Origin: Azadirachta indica
Taxonomy: Eukaryota; Streptophyta; Magnoliopsida; Sapindales; Meliaceae
Length of the DNA stretch: 64,000 nt
Assembly (NCBI GenBank): GCA_022749755.1
Contig: CM040445.1
Span: 12,359,182-12,423,181 of the forward strand
Direction: 5' to 3'
Numbering within the stretch: position 1 is the stretch's first letter; each line of letters starts with the position of its first letter. The notes beneath the pieces were generated by a model that saw only the letters and a program-made list of their open reading frames with translations, was not told the origin of the DNA and did no database searches. Positions 51,201 through 63,710 of this stretch are shown piece after piece. The position numbers and the translations under genes were made by a program.

Positions 51201-54200
51201 TTAATGTTTCAAGGAATACTTAAGGAATAATTTGAATGTTAGATAAACTTGAATGTTCCATTCTTATTTTTTATGTTCTCCTGTCTACTTTTTGTGGACT
51301 AGGAATGCTTTCTGTTTCGGTCTTCTGGAGCTTTTCTAATTAATTTATTATGTTATAACTAGTATGAAAGATTCAAGTTTGAAGGCAATTTTTTGACTCG
51401 AGTGTTGAGTTCCATGTTAAAGGATTGCCTTTGGTGGATGACTTGTTTATAGGTTCCTAATTTTCTCTTCTTTGTTAGATGTATTAAATGTTTGTTGAGT
51501 CCATATGCACATTTGAATAGATGGTTAACTTGTAAGAAAAACAAGGAATAAAAGACAATGGTTAATCATACATAGTGCACTAATAGTTGATATACTGTAT
51601 TGCATGTAAGTACATGTCATGCTTTTACTTTCCAACTATCTCCCTTGTGTGTCTGAAATTAGTTTGTACTGATTTTTGGTTGCAGATGCATTATGTTGGC
51701 TTTGTTGATACAGAAGACATGAACTTAGTTTCTGGGAAGAGAAAATTTACAAGCTTATTGGGATACTCAAGCAGCAAGTTAGCTCAGGTGAAGTTAGAAA
51801 TCAAAATTTAATTATTTCAAGAGTTTGATTACTGAAACTTGGCGTTTCTTTGAAGTTTATTTAATTTTCTTTTCAACTAAATTTGATGATGAAAATGTGG
51901 ACATTTGTCGGCCGGTTGCTTTTAAATATCCATAAATTATCTACTGAATTATTCAGCTTGATATCAGTAGTATTATCTTGTAATTTTACTGGTCATTCAT
52001 AGTGTGAGGGATTGTCCTCATTTATTATATGAATAAAAAGTTTGTTATAGACTCCAGTCACAGCCTAACAAATGGGTAGACAATTTTTCATTTTAACATG
52101 ATCTGTTATGAGTTTTCTTGCTGTTTCTTTAGTCCCTATTTTTAAATTGACAATATCTATAACATGCACACACAGCTTTACTTATACGTATACATCGGCT
52201 ATCATCAAACTACTGATAAAGTTCTATATTTAGAACTGAAACAAACTAATGGATAAATTGAGTTTTCTTTTGGCTAAAGCTGTGAAGCCTTAACGTAAAC
52301 TATGCATATCAGTAATTCAAACGGGAATCACCCCTTGATTTATGCAAAGCTATGTCTGATAACTGTCTTGAGGAGCTATTTTTTGGTACATGTGGGGTTT
52401 TTTTCTGTGGCTTGCGGGGCTCATTGGATGAACTGTGTTCTGCAGAATCAATTCGGTTACAGCTAAGTTCTATAGCAGAGAAAACTTGGAAATTACTTTC
52501 TATTTTAGAAAAAATTATAGAATATTAATTTCAACATATAATAGTTACTCTGGTCTTTCAAGTAATATTTTTTCTCAGCTGTTTCATTTTTTTTTTTTTT
52601 TGTGCTGACTTCCATTTTGAAGTCACGGAATTTGTATTAGAACTTTCTTCTTTACTAATGACATTTAAATTTAACTATAACCCACTGAATTAGAAAAATG
52701 CTATAAGTAATTCCATTTATGTTGTTGACATTAGGCTGCAAGAACAATGTATATTTTGTTTGTCTATTTCTTTTTGTTTTTTCTTTCTGATTTCTGCTGT
52801 AGTGTCCAATTACTATCAATTTGTAAAATCCAATCATTAATAAATACAAGCTGTACAATCACATATAATGATACTCCATATCCTGCATTATATACTTCTA
52901 GGTTGCAAAGAAAGAACTAACAATCTGATGGCCTTTGGATTGCAGGTTAAGTTTAGTAGCATCCTTCAAAAGCGGCTGCCTGCCGAAGCTGGCATTAATG
53001 TAATATGTGTATCACCTGGAATTGTCCACACAAATGTTGTAAGTTTCTTGTTGCATCTCAATTTCTGTAACTATCTTGGAAAGGATATTGATATGTTATA
53101 TGTAATATACCTACTCTGCATATTTCTTCATATTTGTGTTCCTCACCCCTAAGTGTAAGCAATCCAATAATGAGTATAATTTGTGCAATTAATGCTTTAC
53201 AGAATCTGCTGAGGGCAATAAAAGGCATTATGGTTTTTCCATGAAAAAAGAGGAAAAAAAGAAAAAAGAGAAAAGAGAATGTGTAGTGCTCAAAAAAGGC
53301 AGAATTTCTTATTTACATTCCTAAATCTCTTGGCATCTTATTAGTGGTATCAAAGTATTGTGGAGTTCCTAGACTCGGAACTTATTGATCTTTGGTTGCA
53401 TAATTACCCTACACAAGGCTATGAAAAGTTCATCTTTATTTCTCAGCAAACTGAAAAATTAGTTTCAGGTTAAGATTGTTTATGTGAACAACTAATATCA
53501 CTTGCATAGACTTGCATGTGTCTTGGTTGTTGGGTAATGTTTTTTATGTAATTTATAATTCCAAATCGAAAGATATGAGAACATTGCTAGTTCTTTAGTT
53601 TATCATAATGTCCAGAGCAACCTGTTTTCTTTAAGCTTGGAGCAAGTTTGATAGTCATATTTTTCCTTTAAAAAAGTGTGTATGTGTGTCTGTGTGAGGG
53701 AGAGAGAGAAAGAGAGAAAGGAAAGGTGATGGTGTAGTAGATATGGCAACAATGAGAGTTAAGGTTGATGACCGTGGAAGTGATGAGGATAGTCATGGCA
53801 GTCGGTGGATGTGAAAAATTGTAGCATTAAGTGTTGATGCCTGGCTGGCACCACTGCTCATGAAGTGAGCTACTGTTGGAGGGTTGGTAGTATTGGCAAT
53901 GGTGATGATGGTAGTGGGGTCATAATGATGGATAGTATTATAAAGGTGGTGGTCAGTATCAGCAGCTAATGGGCTGGTGATAGTAGTTTGATGGTCGAAG
54001 CATGGTTGATAATAGCAGCGGTTTTGTGTGAGAACAGAGTGAGAATGGTGCCAAGATGTTGGTTGATGGTTTCGATCTTTCTGATGTGTGTCAGATAGAA
54101 TTGCACGCTTTTCCTTGGTCTTATTCTTGTCAAAAGAATTTGATGATACATTTTATTTTGTCCCCACATTTTGAATACTGTTTCATGAAACAAAAAACTA

Positions 54201-55009
54201 ACAAACCTATCAAACATGTCCCTGGGAAGTAAAAGGAGAAAATTGAAAATAGAAAAGAAATGGCAACACCTAAAAGGCCTGTAGTATTCATTTAAATTTT
54301 ACTGAAATCCTGCATATCTAATTGAAAATTTTCTGTTTTGCAATGTTTTGACAGCCCTAAATTTGCTTATCAAAAATGATATCTAATCAAGTGATTCGCT
54401 AAGGCTTGCACTTATAGTAGCAATATTTTTTAAGCTAGATTGATCTATTTCATGTTTATGGTTTGTCTTTAATCTGCAGGCAAGAGATCTGTCTAAGCTT
54501 GTTCAAGCTGCTTATCATCTCATACCATATTTTATCTTTAGTCCTCAAGAAGGCAAGTCTCTTTATACACTAGTTATGTGTTATGTATTTTCAACTGCAT
54601 GGTGGTTTATAATTCCTTTGATTTTAAGAGGTCGTTTTCTCTGATGCCTTGCAATTGCCAGTGTCTCTTATTGAAGTTGAAGTTGTGATAAAAATACATA
54701 AAAACGATTACCAGCTAAACTTTGGCATGATTTTCTATTAATGCAGGTTCTAGGAGCACTCTTTTCTCAGCAACTGATCCTCAGATGCAGGAATATTGTG
54801 ATCTGTTAAGAGCAGATGATTGGCCTGTTTGCCCATTCATTTCTCAAGAATGCCGTCCAACAAATCCTTCTGAAGAAGCACACAACCTCGAGACTTCTTA
54901 TAAAGTGTGGGAGAAGACACTCGAGCTGGTTGGCCTACCATTAGATGCAGTGGAGAGGCTTGTAGAAGGGGAGGAAGTTAAATGCCGATATGGGGCTCAG
55001 CAGGAGTAG
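48226..55009 (+). CDS. FEY: FEY (FOREVER YOUNG)-type short-chain dehydrogenase/reductase, 8 exons
   Basis: Exons: 48226-48470, 48560-48680, 49381-49498, 50356-50492, 51686-51787, 52946-53038, 54480-54552, 54747-55009; phases are consistent and give 383 residues. The N-terminus ALGWMEWLRGWFAVSYEFLF is a membrane-proximal segment typical of FEY. The Rossmann fold shows TGSTSGIG (dinucleotide binding), NNAG, NVNSV and the catalytic YSSSK. The C-terminal DDWPVCPFISQECRP and a final CRYGAQQE match my memory of Arabidopsis FEY, a protein involved in leaf positioning and meristem development and annotated as retinol-dehydrogenase-like; its substrate is unknown. Intron 7 uses a GC-AG donor (GAAG followed by GCAAGT). 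Introns are long (up to 1.4 kb) and intron 2 holds a duplicated repeat. Confidence 0.95.
48850..49230. repeat. Two-copy diverged repeat in FEY intron 2, MITE-like
   Basis: The string CAATTATC(A/T)AGTACTTCTCCTG, then GCTTTT, ATTCTAAATTTGTAT and C(C/T)AAACATTA, occurs twice, near 48956-49032 and 49131-49200. The flanking AAAAGCACTT and GGTGTGTTTTGGGAAT are reminiscent of hAT-type MITEs. Clear terminal repeats or a target-site duplication could not be defined. Confidence 0.45.
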
Positions 55010-56120
55010 CTTTCCATTGCTATCACACCATGAAAGTATTTGTTATTCAAATGCAAACACCAAATGCATTTCCTAAATGCTGCACGAATGGTAACATACT
55101 ATACTAATTACCTTTCTGGCTCTGCCCTATATGGTTTCACTTCCCCAGTTCCAGGTTTGCTCTCTAAGTGGTTAGTTAGCGCATACCAGATTGGCATTAT
55201 TAGAACAGCCTTTTCTTTGTCCTCCATACTTTCATTTTTATCTGGTGATTTTGATGAATTAGACAATCGGGGATGAAGACTCCACCCATTCAGGGTCACA
55301 ATTTGACCCTTATGGATTGAGCTTGAGACCTATCCTCTGAAAGAGAGCGAGAAGGGTAATTTGACATTATAGCTAGATACTCATAGAGATCCGTGTCTGT
55401 AATCCAATCATGTTTGAACAACTTTAGAGAATGCAATCTTAGAGTTGATACATTGTTGTCCCGCTTTACAATATATACCACGATAAGGCTTACAATTTTA
55501 TTGTCTTTTAAGTTATATTCTTGTCAATGTTTAGATATTTTTCCTTTTATTTTTTGAACAATTTTTCCAAATTGTTTAGAAATTGCAGTAAATCGACAAT
55601 GATGCCTGTTATAGGCTTATGTAAAATAATTAAACAACTTGCATTGTTAATCATGCCTGTTCAAAATATTTTAGGCAATTCTCCAGTTTATTTTCATATT
55701 TCTAGTACGTTCACGTAGAGTTATGTTAATGTACTCGACGTTATTTTGAACCTGTTTTATACTTTCGATAACCATTGATGTCAAAACATCTTTTTGCACG
55801 CTGTTTAAGTTTGTATTTAAATGAAAAGATAGGAAAACTAACGAAATTGTCTCCCATTTCTTCTTATGGCAAAGTCAAGGATACTTCCATTATCTAGTTA
55901 AGGGAGTAGGACTGAACTATGTTGCTTCAAACAAATTCTAGTGTTCAATCGAACAATTTCGATCTAAAATTTTTTCTTTAAGTTATCAATTTCACAATTA
56001 GATCATTTTGAAGTGAATATGTACGGGGTATGATTTAAAATAAAAGTCAACAGTAGATACTGTTTTCTTTTTGTGAAAAATAATTAACAAAAGTAATGGT
56101 AGATTAGAAGGACATCATTA
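55010..56120. other. FEY 3' flank and intergenic sequence
   Basis: No coding exon. The first few hundred bp are probably FEY 3' UTR. The remainder is AT-rich. Confidence 0.5.
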
Positions 56121-56275
56121 GGGCCCATTAAGGCGACACATGGGCCTCGATGGTGTTATAACTTATGGGTCTGCCGGCCCAGTCAACGTCTACGCTGTAA
56201 GTCCATGACACACCGCAGATGAACAGTTGATTTTGAAATCAAACAGGACATCAGAAATCACTGACAAACCACGTG
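56121..56275 (+). promoter_or_regulatory. Promoter elements upstream of the KIP1-like gene
   Basis: GGGCCC (56121) and TGGGCC (56141) site-II-like motifs, and a CACGTG G-box at 56270-56275. A pyrimidine-rich leader starts near 56340-56400 and a possible 5' UTR donor (GTACGG) lies near 56480, consistent with a leader intron before the ATG at 57407. Confidence 0.4.
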
Positions 56276-57406
56276 TCGGAATCTGATGCGTCAATCTCAA
56301 AATCATTCTGGCGGATTTTGAGCAATCTCTTCCGTCACTGTACATATATGACTTCTTCCCTTCCTTTCAAATATTCAACTTTCACCGTCCCTCTCACTCA
56401 ACCTCTGTAGCAATTCACATAAAACAAGCCTTCCTTCCGTTGACGTTCTCTGGCTTCTTCCGCAGAGAGTTGTCGGTACGGTACGATGCTTTCTTTAATA
56501 TACTCTTCTCCTACTTTGTTTGCTTTCCGAGAAAATGAAAATTTCCTTAAGTTGAATGTCATCATTCATGTTGTTACGTTTTTTGTCCCAGGAACTACCA
56601 ATGCTTATATACTGTGATTTAGTTTTCCTTTTGTGTTCATAAACGAGCTTTCTCAGAAAATTTTTCTGCCTTTCGTCGGCAGAAAAACAGATTACATTCG
56701 GAAATATTATCTCCGTTTAGAATCTCATGTACACTGTCAGTCATTTTTCCTTTTGTTTTACAAACTTATAGTTTTCTTAGCTTTCACAGAAAATTTCCTG
56801 CCATTTCTAGTCAGCCAAGCATATTATATTCGGAAATGCTATTATCGGTTTATTGACCATCTTGTATACCGTAAATTCAGCGCTAGTTTGATTTGTGTAT
56901 TCATAAATACACGATTTTAACTTTTTCAGAAAGTTTTCTGTACTTTCTCGGCTGCCAAAGAGATTACATGAACAATTATTGTTTCTCTAACACAAGTTTT
57001 TTCTTCCTTTGCCATTTTACTGAGAAAATCAGTTTCTCTGAAACTAAATTTAAAAAAATGAAAGAACGGAAAAGAGAAGAATATAATCAAATACTAATTG
57101 AAGCCGCATGGGGATTGATTATGGTGATTGGTGATCACTGTTCGAACGCCTGAATGTTGAGATTTTTCGCATTTATGAATCCTTTAATAGTATTGATTTG
57201 ATTTACATTAAATTCATCATCGAGATCTGCGCTTATGTTTCTTTCTGCTTTAACAAAGCTTCTGTGCCATTTCTATTCTTCTTCTTCCTCTTCTTTCCAC
57301 CTTGTTTGTACGGTCCTCCTCTTAAATGCGATCCTTACATTTTGGAAAATATTGAGACTCACTTTGTCTTCCAATTTTGATAGCAATTTAATACGGTAGG
57401 CTCGGC

Positions 57407-59716
57407 ATGTCAGTGGCTGATCAGACGGCGGAGAAAGGTGCATCTCCGCCAAGGGGATTATACAGTGTTGAGCAATCATGGCTTCTGCCAGCACTCGTTG
57501 GTACGGCTACTCATACTCCATAAAATCCTTCTTAATCCATCCATTGCCAGTTGTTGCGTTCTGGCCCTCAATCATGATTTGTTTTTATCTTATTGTTGTT
57601 GTCTCGGAACATTTTTAATCTGTGCAATAATCTTGGATACAGTAGTAGAGAATTAGAACGGTGTCGTATTGATAATATCTTCTACTGTTATTTCTTTTTA
57701 GAGTTACTAGAGCATGTGATTTACATTTGTAACATAGTTAGATTTTGTTGATATAAGTTATATTAACATCGTATTTTCATTTGTGGATTACAATCATATT
57801 CTATTTTTTCCTAAATGAGCATATTACCAATTTTGTAATTTAAAATTTCAAAACAGTGTAAATTCCCTCTCGATGAGTCACGCGTCAAAATTATTTTGCC
57901 TTGTTGCAGTAAACATCTGATTTCTAAACAGTGACCTTTCTATTCTATATCCCTCTCTTTGCACAAATTTTCAACACCACCTATGCTTCTTCATTTCATT
58001 ACGCGCCACCGTACGCGCGTATTAAACACTCGCCGGTCCTTCTGCAAGCACAGATTGTACTGCAGGCGTGGGCCTCCATGTCGCCTACCTAACCAAACTT
58101 CCCCGAAGGCAGAAAATTACTCTTACATTTCAACTTTCAAATTCTTTGCATTTTCGTCCTTTTTTTCTTGGAATTTACAATTTTGAGAAAAATTTTTATA
58201 CTTGTTTGTACAAACATTTAAATCATATTTTGTCACTTCGCTAGAAAAATTTGAAACTTCGTCAGTACTTCACGTGTTGCCGATAATTTCCTTATCGATA
58301 ATTAGGTTTACAATTTTAAAAAAAGAAAGAATTTGATTGATGTATTATTATTATTTGAATATAAAATTTGTAACGTTAAATGCAACGCATATGATGTCAA
58401 ACTACAATAATGGTAAGCTTTTTCAGCTTCATATGATATTCTTCAAGTTTGTCACTACTTTTTCAAGTTTTAAAATACATTTTAGGAAATTACAATTTAA
58501 CTTGTAACATCAAGAATGTTATATAAACTTCAGAGATGTAAGCTGTAATTTAGGAAAATTTGTAAAAAGATGCTACTCTTCTATTATTCCCCGACGTCTG
58601 ATATGGTTAAATGTTAAAATGCAATTTGTAAGGAAATATATTTTTTCCTGTTGTACTTGAATCTTACACTTGATAGGTACCATTTTTCTTTCTTATGGCT
58701 TTCGAACCTGTAATTTTTTGGTGGTCTTTGTCAGACGTTGAAGATAGAATGAAGATGTTGCTTATAAGCAGCATATCTGAAGAAGAAAACGCTGGTGACA
58801 CCTTTGCAGAACGAGCTGAATGGTACTACCAGAAACGCCCTCAGCTTCTTGCCCTTCTCAAAGACTTATACAATGGCTACATCACCTTGTTGGATCGCTG
58901 CCAACAATCACGACGTAAACACAAGCAGCATTTTCACAGAAACTCCTCTTCCGAAATCACATCAGTTTCTGATGTTGATTATCAGAGCGACGAATGTCAG
59001 GAAAATGGTGGGACTGAGATTAGCCAGATTGAATCAGATGCTGAAAGCACCATTTCCTACCAGCAACAATCAACAATGGCTGCTGCTACCGCTGTTGCAC
59101 CACAGAATTATGCCAACATTGATAGCATAGTTGCTGAACTTGTGACCAAGAATGTCGAAAATGATATACTACTCAACCAAGTGAATTACATGGATCAACT
59201 CAGCAACGAATCTTCAAAGAAGATAGAATTATTGAAGAACTTGCTTGACTTGTTGGAATCCGAGAGGATTTTATTGATAAATGGAATGTGAAGTTGGGGT
59301 ACAAAGTGAGTTCTCTAATGGAAGAGAACAAAGGGCTAGCATCCGACGCCATGTTCATGAAGAGAAAAGCAGCTGAGCTTGCTAGATGTGTGTTGAGGAT
59401 GAGAGAAGATCATAGGGTTTGCATACTTAGCCAAAAGATAGAGGATTTACAAGAACAAATATATGGGTTGGAGAAACGGAACAAAGAATATTATCAAATG
59501 CTTGTGAAGAGAGAACAGGAAGCGAAAGAACATGAGAAAAGTTGCGGCAGCAGCAGAATGGATAAGGAGGAGAAGATGGATTGGGAAAGCTGTTTGCAAT
59601 TGGAGAAAATTAGGTTGCAGAAGAAAACAAGTAAGAAAATGAAGGGATCAAAGTGGTGGGAAAGAATGAAGAAGGCAGAGTTGTTCAATTGTGGGCTTTA
59701 CCCAAGTTGTGCTTGA
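57407..59716 (+). CDS. KIP1-like / NAB-domain protein, 2 exons, with an apparent 1-bp deletion
   Basis: Exon 1, 57407-57500, ends EQSWLLPALV in phase 1 at a strong donor (GTACGG). Exon 2 starts at 58735 after TTTGTCAG and continues DVEDRMKMLLI, then DTFAERAEWYYQKRPQLLAL and LKDLYNGYITLLDR. This is the NAB/KIP1 domain that links plant membrane or kinase systems to actin; the SWL and FAERAExYYQKRPxL signatures are clear, although the WWW of NETWORKED proteins is reduced. The rest is coiled coil. At about 59285 the frame ends (LLINGM, stop 59289-59291), while the next frame carries on exactly where homologues do (VKLGYKVSSLMEENKGLAS to 59716). One base missing from an A run in GGAATGTG would explain this. 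Repaired length would be about 358 residues. An ATG at 58695 could start a shorter version but lies in intron by this model. Confidence 0.75.
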
Positions 59717-61310
59717 ATCTTTGATCATATTCATATTTCTGCTGCGTATGCCAAAGCTTTAATTCTACAGAAGACTAGATTAGATATGAATATGAAACAT
59801 ATCATTTCCTTTTAACGGCTTCTTTTTCCTCTTTTTTAGGGTTTATGGATAATGAATATATGATAGATGTTAAATTGTTAATGCCAAGCTACTTTTTATC
59901 TTGAGTTAGTACTTACAAATTGCAATTGAGGAGTGAGATTTTTATTATTAATATAATTATCCGAGCTTAATAGGTTTGATTAAGTAGCAAAATCTTTTAG
60001 AAAAAAGATAAATGTCTATATACCAATACTTATGTCTTGTGATATGACATATATAGCGTGAGACATCAAACTTGTGATGTTAAACTAAATCCACAATAGA
60101 CTTAAAAGTATATTTAAGCTAATATCCTTCACGTTATTGTAAATTCTAAATTTTATTTATAACAATTTCCTCGTCCCCTCTTTTTAAGTTAATGGAGTGT
60201 TACTTTAAAAAAGAGTACTTCAAAGAAGGATTAATAGAGTATTGCAAACCCTGTTCTTATTTATTTATTATTATTCTTACCCCGTAGTTAATGAAACCTA
60301 GCACGTGGACATTGCCTTGGGCTAAAAATTGAAGTATGAATGTTCTTTAGTGCATCGTAAGTTCTCTAGTGAATGAAACTAATCATGTGTCTATTATGCT
60401 TACCCCGTAGTTCATGAAACCAAGCATGTGACTACTAACTTTTCTTTTTCTTTTCTGGTTCTTTCAGTGACTGATATCATATCAAATTTCTATTGCAACA
60501 ATCTCTAGATTTAGTACAGTTATGACAAAAATTGAATTTTCTATGCTAAAATCGACCAAACTTCTCCCTAGAAGGTAAGGTTTGTGTATAAACGTTGATA
60601 CATCTTGTAATTGACTAATATTTAAAGTGGGTGTCTTAATTGTTTTTTTAAGGTGCAATTTAAAAAAAAATTAGAATTAATCAGATTTTATATCCAGTAT
60701 TTTTATTTATTTAATAATACAAGGTTCTCTAAAAGTGTGAAAATAAAATTAGATCCATTACAATAAACGCTGGTCTCCTTGTTGGGCCAAAAGGTATTGA
60801 AGAAACCTTCAACCGCAAGAAATTTTACCCAAATATCCCTAAAATCACACATTTCCAAGGTTTAAGTTCAAGTTTTAAGCTTCTCATCTACAGACTTTCG
60901 AGTTTCTTGGAAAATCTGTATCCACAACTCATCGTATCACAGTTTTTAAACAACAAAAATTATAATTCATCTCTCAGCAACTCCATATATGCCATGTTAA
61001 GAGTTTCAGATTTTGGAAAATATAAGAACATCAGCAGGAGAGAATATGCTAATGTAATCAAAATAAACTCAGCTAAGTTGCAATGCCAACATGGATTGTT
61101 TTTTAACAACGGGAATTGTCATAGAGACTAATATCATGATAACAGACATCTAACATAATTTACATGACTACCTAATCACAGCACCATCAGAATACTGTGA
61201 GCCTCCTCACTCATATTTCTGATATTTACGAAAGAGAACAACCATTTGCAGATCAATAACTATCTAAACAGTGTCAGTTTATCATTTTTAGTAAGGAGAA
61301 AAAAAAAATT
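59717..61310. other. Intergenic sequence, no gene seen
   Basis: AT-rich. The open frame at 60907-61131 has no family signature and no splice context. Confidence 0.5.
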
Positions 61311-62033
61311 ATGGTTTTCCAAGCTTACCGTTTCTCCAGTATGATCATTCTCTACCTTGCTTTCACTGCATTCCTTAATATGCTTGAAGTAAGAGGAGCA
61401 ACCCATGTTGTTGGAGACAGTGATGGCTGGAATACTGTCACCGATTCCACCAACTGGGCTCGGGGAAAAGAATTTCACGTTGGTGATGTTCTAGGTAAGC
61501 GTAGGATTCACATACAATAGTGATTTGCATGCCCCAGTTTTCAATTTCACACACAGGTGTATGTATCTATATATATATATATGTATGTATGTATCTATAG
61601 AAAGAGAGAGAGGGGTAAGACAAAAGGTTGTATACTGTAAGCATGTTTTACCAGATGCCCCAGTTTTCAATTTCACACACAGGTGTATGTATCTATATAT
61701 TTATGTATTTATCTATAGAAAGAGAGAGAGGGGTAAGACAAAAAGTTGTATACTGTGAGCATGTTTTATCAGAAAAGTTGCCAGATACAGACAAGTAACA
61801 CTAATTATCACTATTGTTTTCTGACAGTGTTCAACTATGAAAAAGACTTGCACAATGTAATGCAAGTGAATTCAGCTGCATATGAAGTGTGCGCTAAAGA
61901 CCAATATGTAAGACTGTTTAACAGTGGCAGTGACTTGGTAGTTTTATCAGAGGTTGGCCAAAGTTGGTACATTTGTGGAGTAGATGATCACTGTGAAAAT
62001 GGTCAGAAGCTGAGCATCAATGTAGCTCCATAG
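61311..62033 (+). CDS. Phytocyanin C: plantacyanin/blue copper protein, 2 exons
   Basis: Exon 1 is 61311-61494 and exon 2 is 61828-62033, phase 1 junction as in the other phytocyanins; 129 residues. The signal peptide (SSMIILYLAFTAFLNMLEV) is followed by ATHVVGDSDGWNTV, the classical mature N-terminus. All four type-1 copper ligands are present: His in KDLHNVMQV, Cys in WYICGV, His in DDHCEN and an axial Gln in NGQKLS, a stellacyanin-type set. Both disulfide Cys (EVCAK and DHC) are in place. There is no proline-rich linker or GPI tail, so it should be a small secreted apoplastic cupredoxin. An AATAAA at 62106-62111 is a plausible poly(A) signal. An internal Met at residue 11 could be the real start. 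It is clearly more distant from A and B than they are from each other. Confidence 0.9.
61529..61772. repeat. Two-copy tandem repeat in the phytocyanin C intron
   Basis: Copy 1 at 61529-61654 (126 bp) and copy 2 at 61655-61772 (118 bp), nearly identical except for shortening of the internal TA run. Both contain GAAAGAGAGAGAGGGGTAAG. Together they make up about three quarters of the intron. Confidence 0.9.
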
Positions 62034-62990
62034 ATGACGTGGAAACTAGGAACTATGTTACTGCCAGAATAAATGAAAATGCTATCTTGATGTCCATCAC
62101 AGTGAAATAAAAACAGAATGTGGCATTATGGTCTTAAATCTTTTGTAATGAAATCCTACCAGTCCAGGATACTCCACACCTGATCACCAAGCCAGAAAGA
62201 GAGAAAAGGTACAAACAGCAACGAAATCCCATAATTTTCTAGATTTAATCACCAAATAAAAAAATCCAAAATTGTCCTGAACCCATTGCAGTAGCCACTA
62301 TTCCGAGAGAGAGTGAGAGAGAGAAATTATGAGTTGGGAGGAAAAGGAAAAATATAAAAGGAAAAAAAAAGAACGGTGAAAGAGGAAATGAAAATACACA
62401 ACGCTGAAGAATGATTACTTAAATGCTGCCTGCTTTCTGGTTTAGTAAGCAAGAAAGCTATAAATCAGCACATACTAAACACATCTGGAATTCTAATCTA
62501 AATTAACATAAACACTGAAAAGTATAAATAAGTAACTCCAAGAAAGACCTCAATGTACACATTACAAGAACTACTCAGCTTGTTGCTTACCTTCCTGCAT
62601 TATGGATGCACTTAGTCATGGGTTCATTTCACTTCAGGACTGTACCTTGTCATAAGCTAGATAAGGAATAGAGTTTTGCACCCAAGTAGCTAGACAATGA
62701 GATAAAGCAGTGATAAAACCATTATTGATCAAATGTGTAATGAAAATGGTGTAAACTATTTGTTGTTATACCATCCTTAAACCCTGAGAAAGCTCATTAA
62801 CATGCTGAAGTGAGGTAAGAGATTTGCCAAGTAAAATAAGATACTTTAACTGATGTGTAGAACAAGATTTGGAAAGGGAGTTTAAAAGATAATTTGGAGA
62901 GAGGACACAACCTGGAAGCAACAGAGCTATAAAGTAGCATTCTGACAATATTGATGATTATTTATGCACGTGTGTTTTCAGTAACATCAC
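62034..62990. other. Convergent intergenic region between phytocyanin C and the TPR gene
   Basis: 3' UTRs of both genes are expected here. A GA-rich stretch lies at about 62305-62325. No further gene. Confidence 0.5.
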
Positions 62991-62996
62991 AACATT

Positions 62997-63710
62997 TTAA
63001 GGCATATTTGCAGCAGTGAGTTTTTCTTGAAGCTTTACAATCCGAGACTGCATGGAAAACATAAGAAAGTATTAGTTAAAAAGGAAAACCTGAGAGGCAG
63101 AGAGAGAGAAGGGCCAAATTATGCAAGCTTTATGGCAACCACCAGTTCACTAGTTGGAGTGCATGCATCAATTATCTACATTTAATGGAAGAGTTCATCA
63201 TAGAATGTAACAAACCACAGTTACAACAGAACCTTAGTGGATGATACCTTAAATGATTTTGAACGACGAATGGAAGGATCTAGCTGCAAACATATAGAAT
63301 ATGAATTTTCAGCGGCATCATATTGGTCCATTGCCAAAAAGACATCACCTTGGCAAATGTAAGCCTGAAAAGTTCAAGCCAGTAGATATACGTCAATGAT
63401 ATTTGATCTACTATAATGAATAGTATGGCATTCTGTAATATTTTATCTAAAAAGATATTTGATGAGATCATAGAGCAGGTTTCATTCCAGACCTAATGTT
63501 ATGTAAAAGATTTTTCCAGATGTAATCACCAGCATACTTCTCTCTCAAGCAAGATTTAAGTTCATCAGCAAGATTTGAGGAGCAATTATTTTCTACAAAA
63601 TTAAAATAAGAAGTGGTCTGACCTCAGTGTACTGTGGTGCTAATTTCAAGGCTTCTCTGACATCATCAAGAGCACCAAAATAATTGCCCATTGCCAATTT
63701 CGCAATACAC
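62997..63710 (-). CDS. TPR-repeat protein, C-terminal exons (partial, 5' part outside window)
   Basis: Three minus-strand exons with matching phases: 63710-63623, 63364-63248 and 63047-62997, stop TAA at 62999-62997. They encode CIAKLAMGNYFGALDDVREA, LKLAPQYTE, then AYICQGDVFLAMDQYDAAEN, YSICLQLDPSIRRSKSFK and finally SRIVKLQEKLTAANMP. The spacing of small and aromatic residues (GNY.GAL.D...AL.LAPQY.EAY...GD....M.QYD.AE..Y...L.LDPS) is two to three tetratricopeptide repeats followed by a short coiled helix. TPRs are protein-binding scaffolds. Which plant TPR family this is cannot be decided without the N-terminus, which lies to the right of base 64000. Confidence 0.85.

Noticed and set aside
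58695..58734. ATG-initiated N-terminus of a shorter KIP1-like protein
   Set aside because: The exon 1 to exon 2 join gives the conserved SWL-xxLVDVEDRM sequence and perfect phase, so this stretch is better explained as intron.
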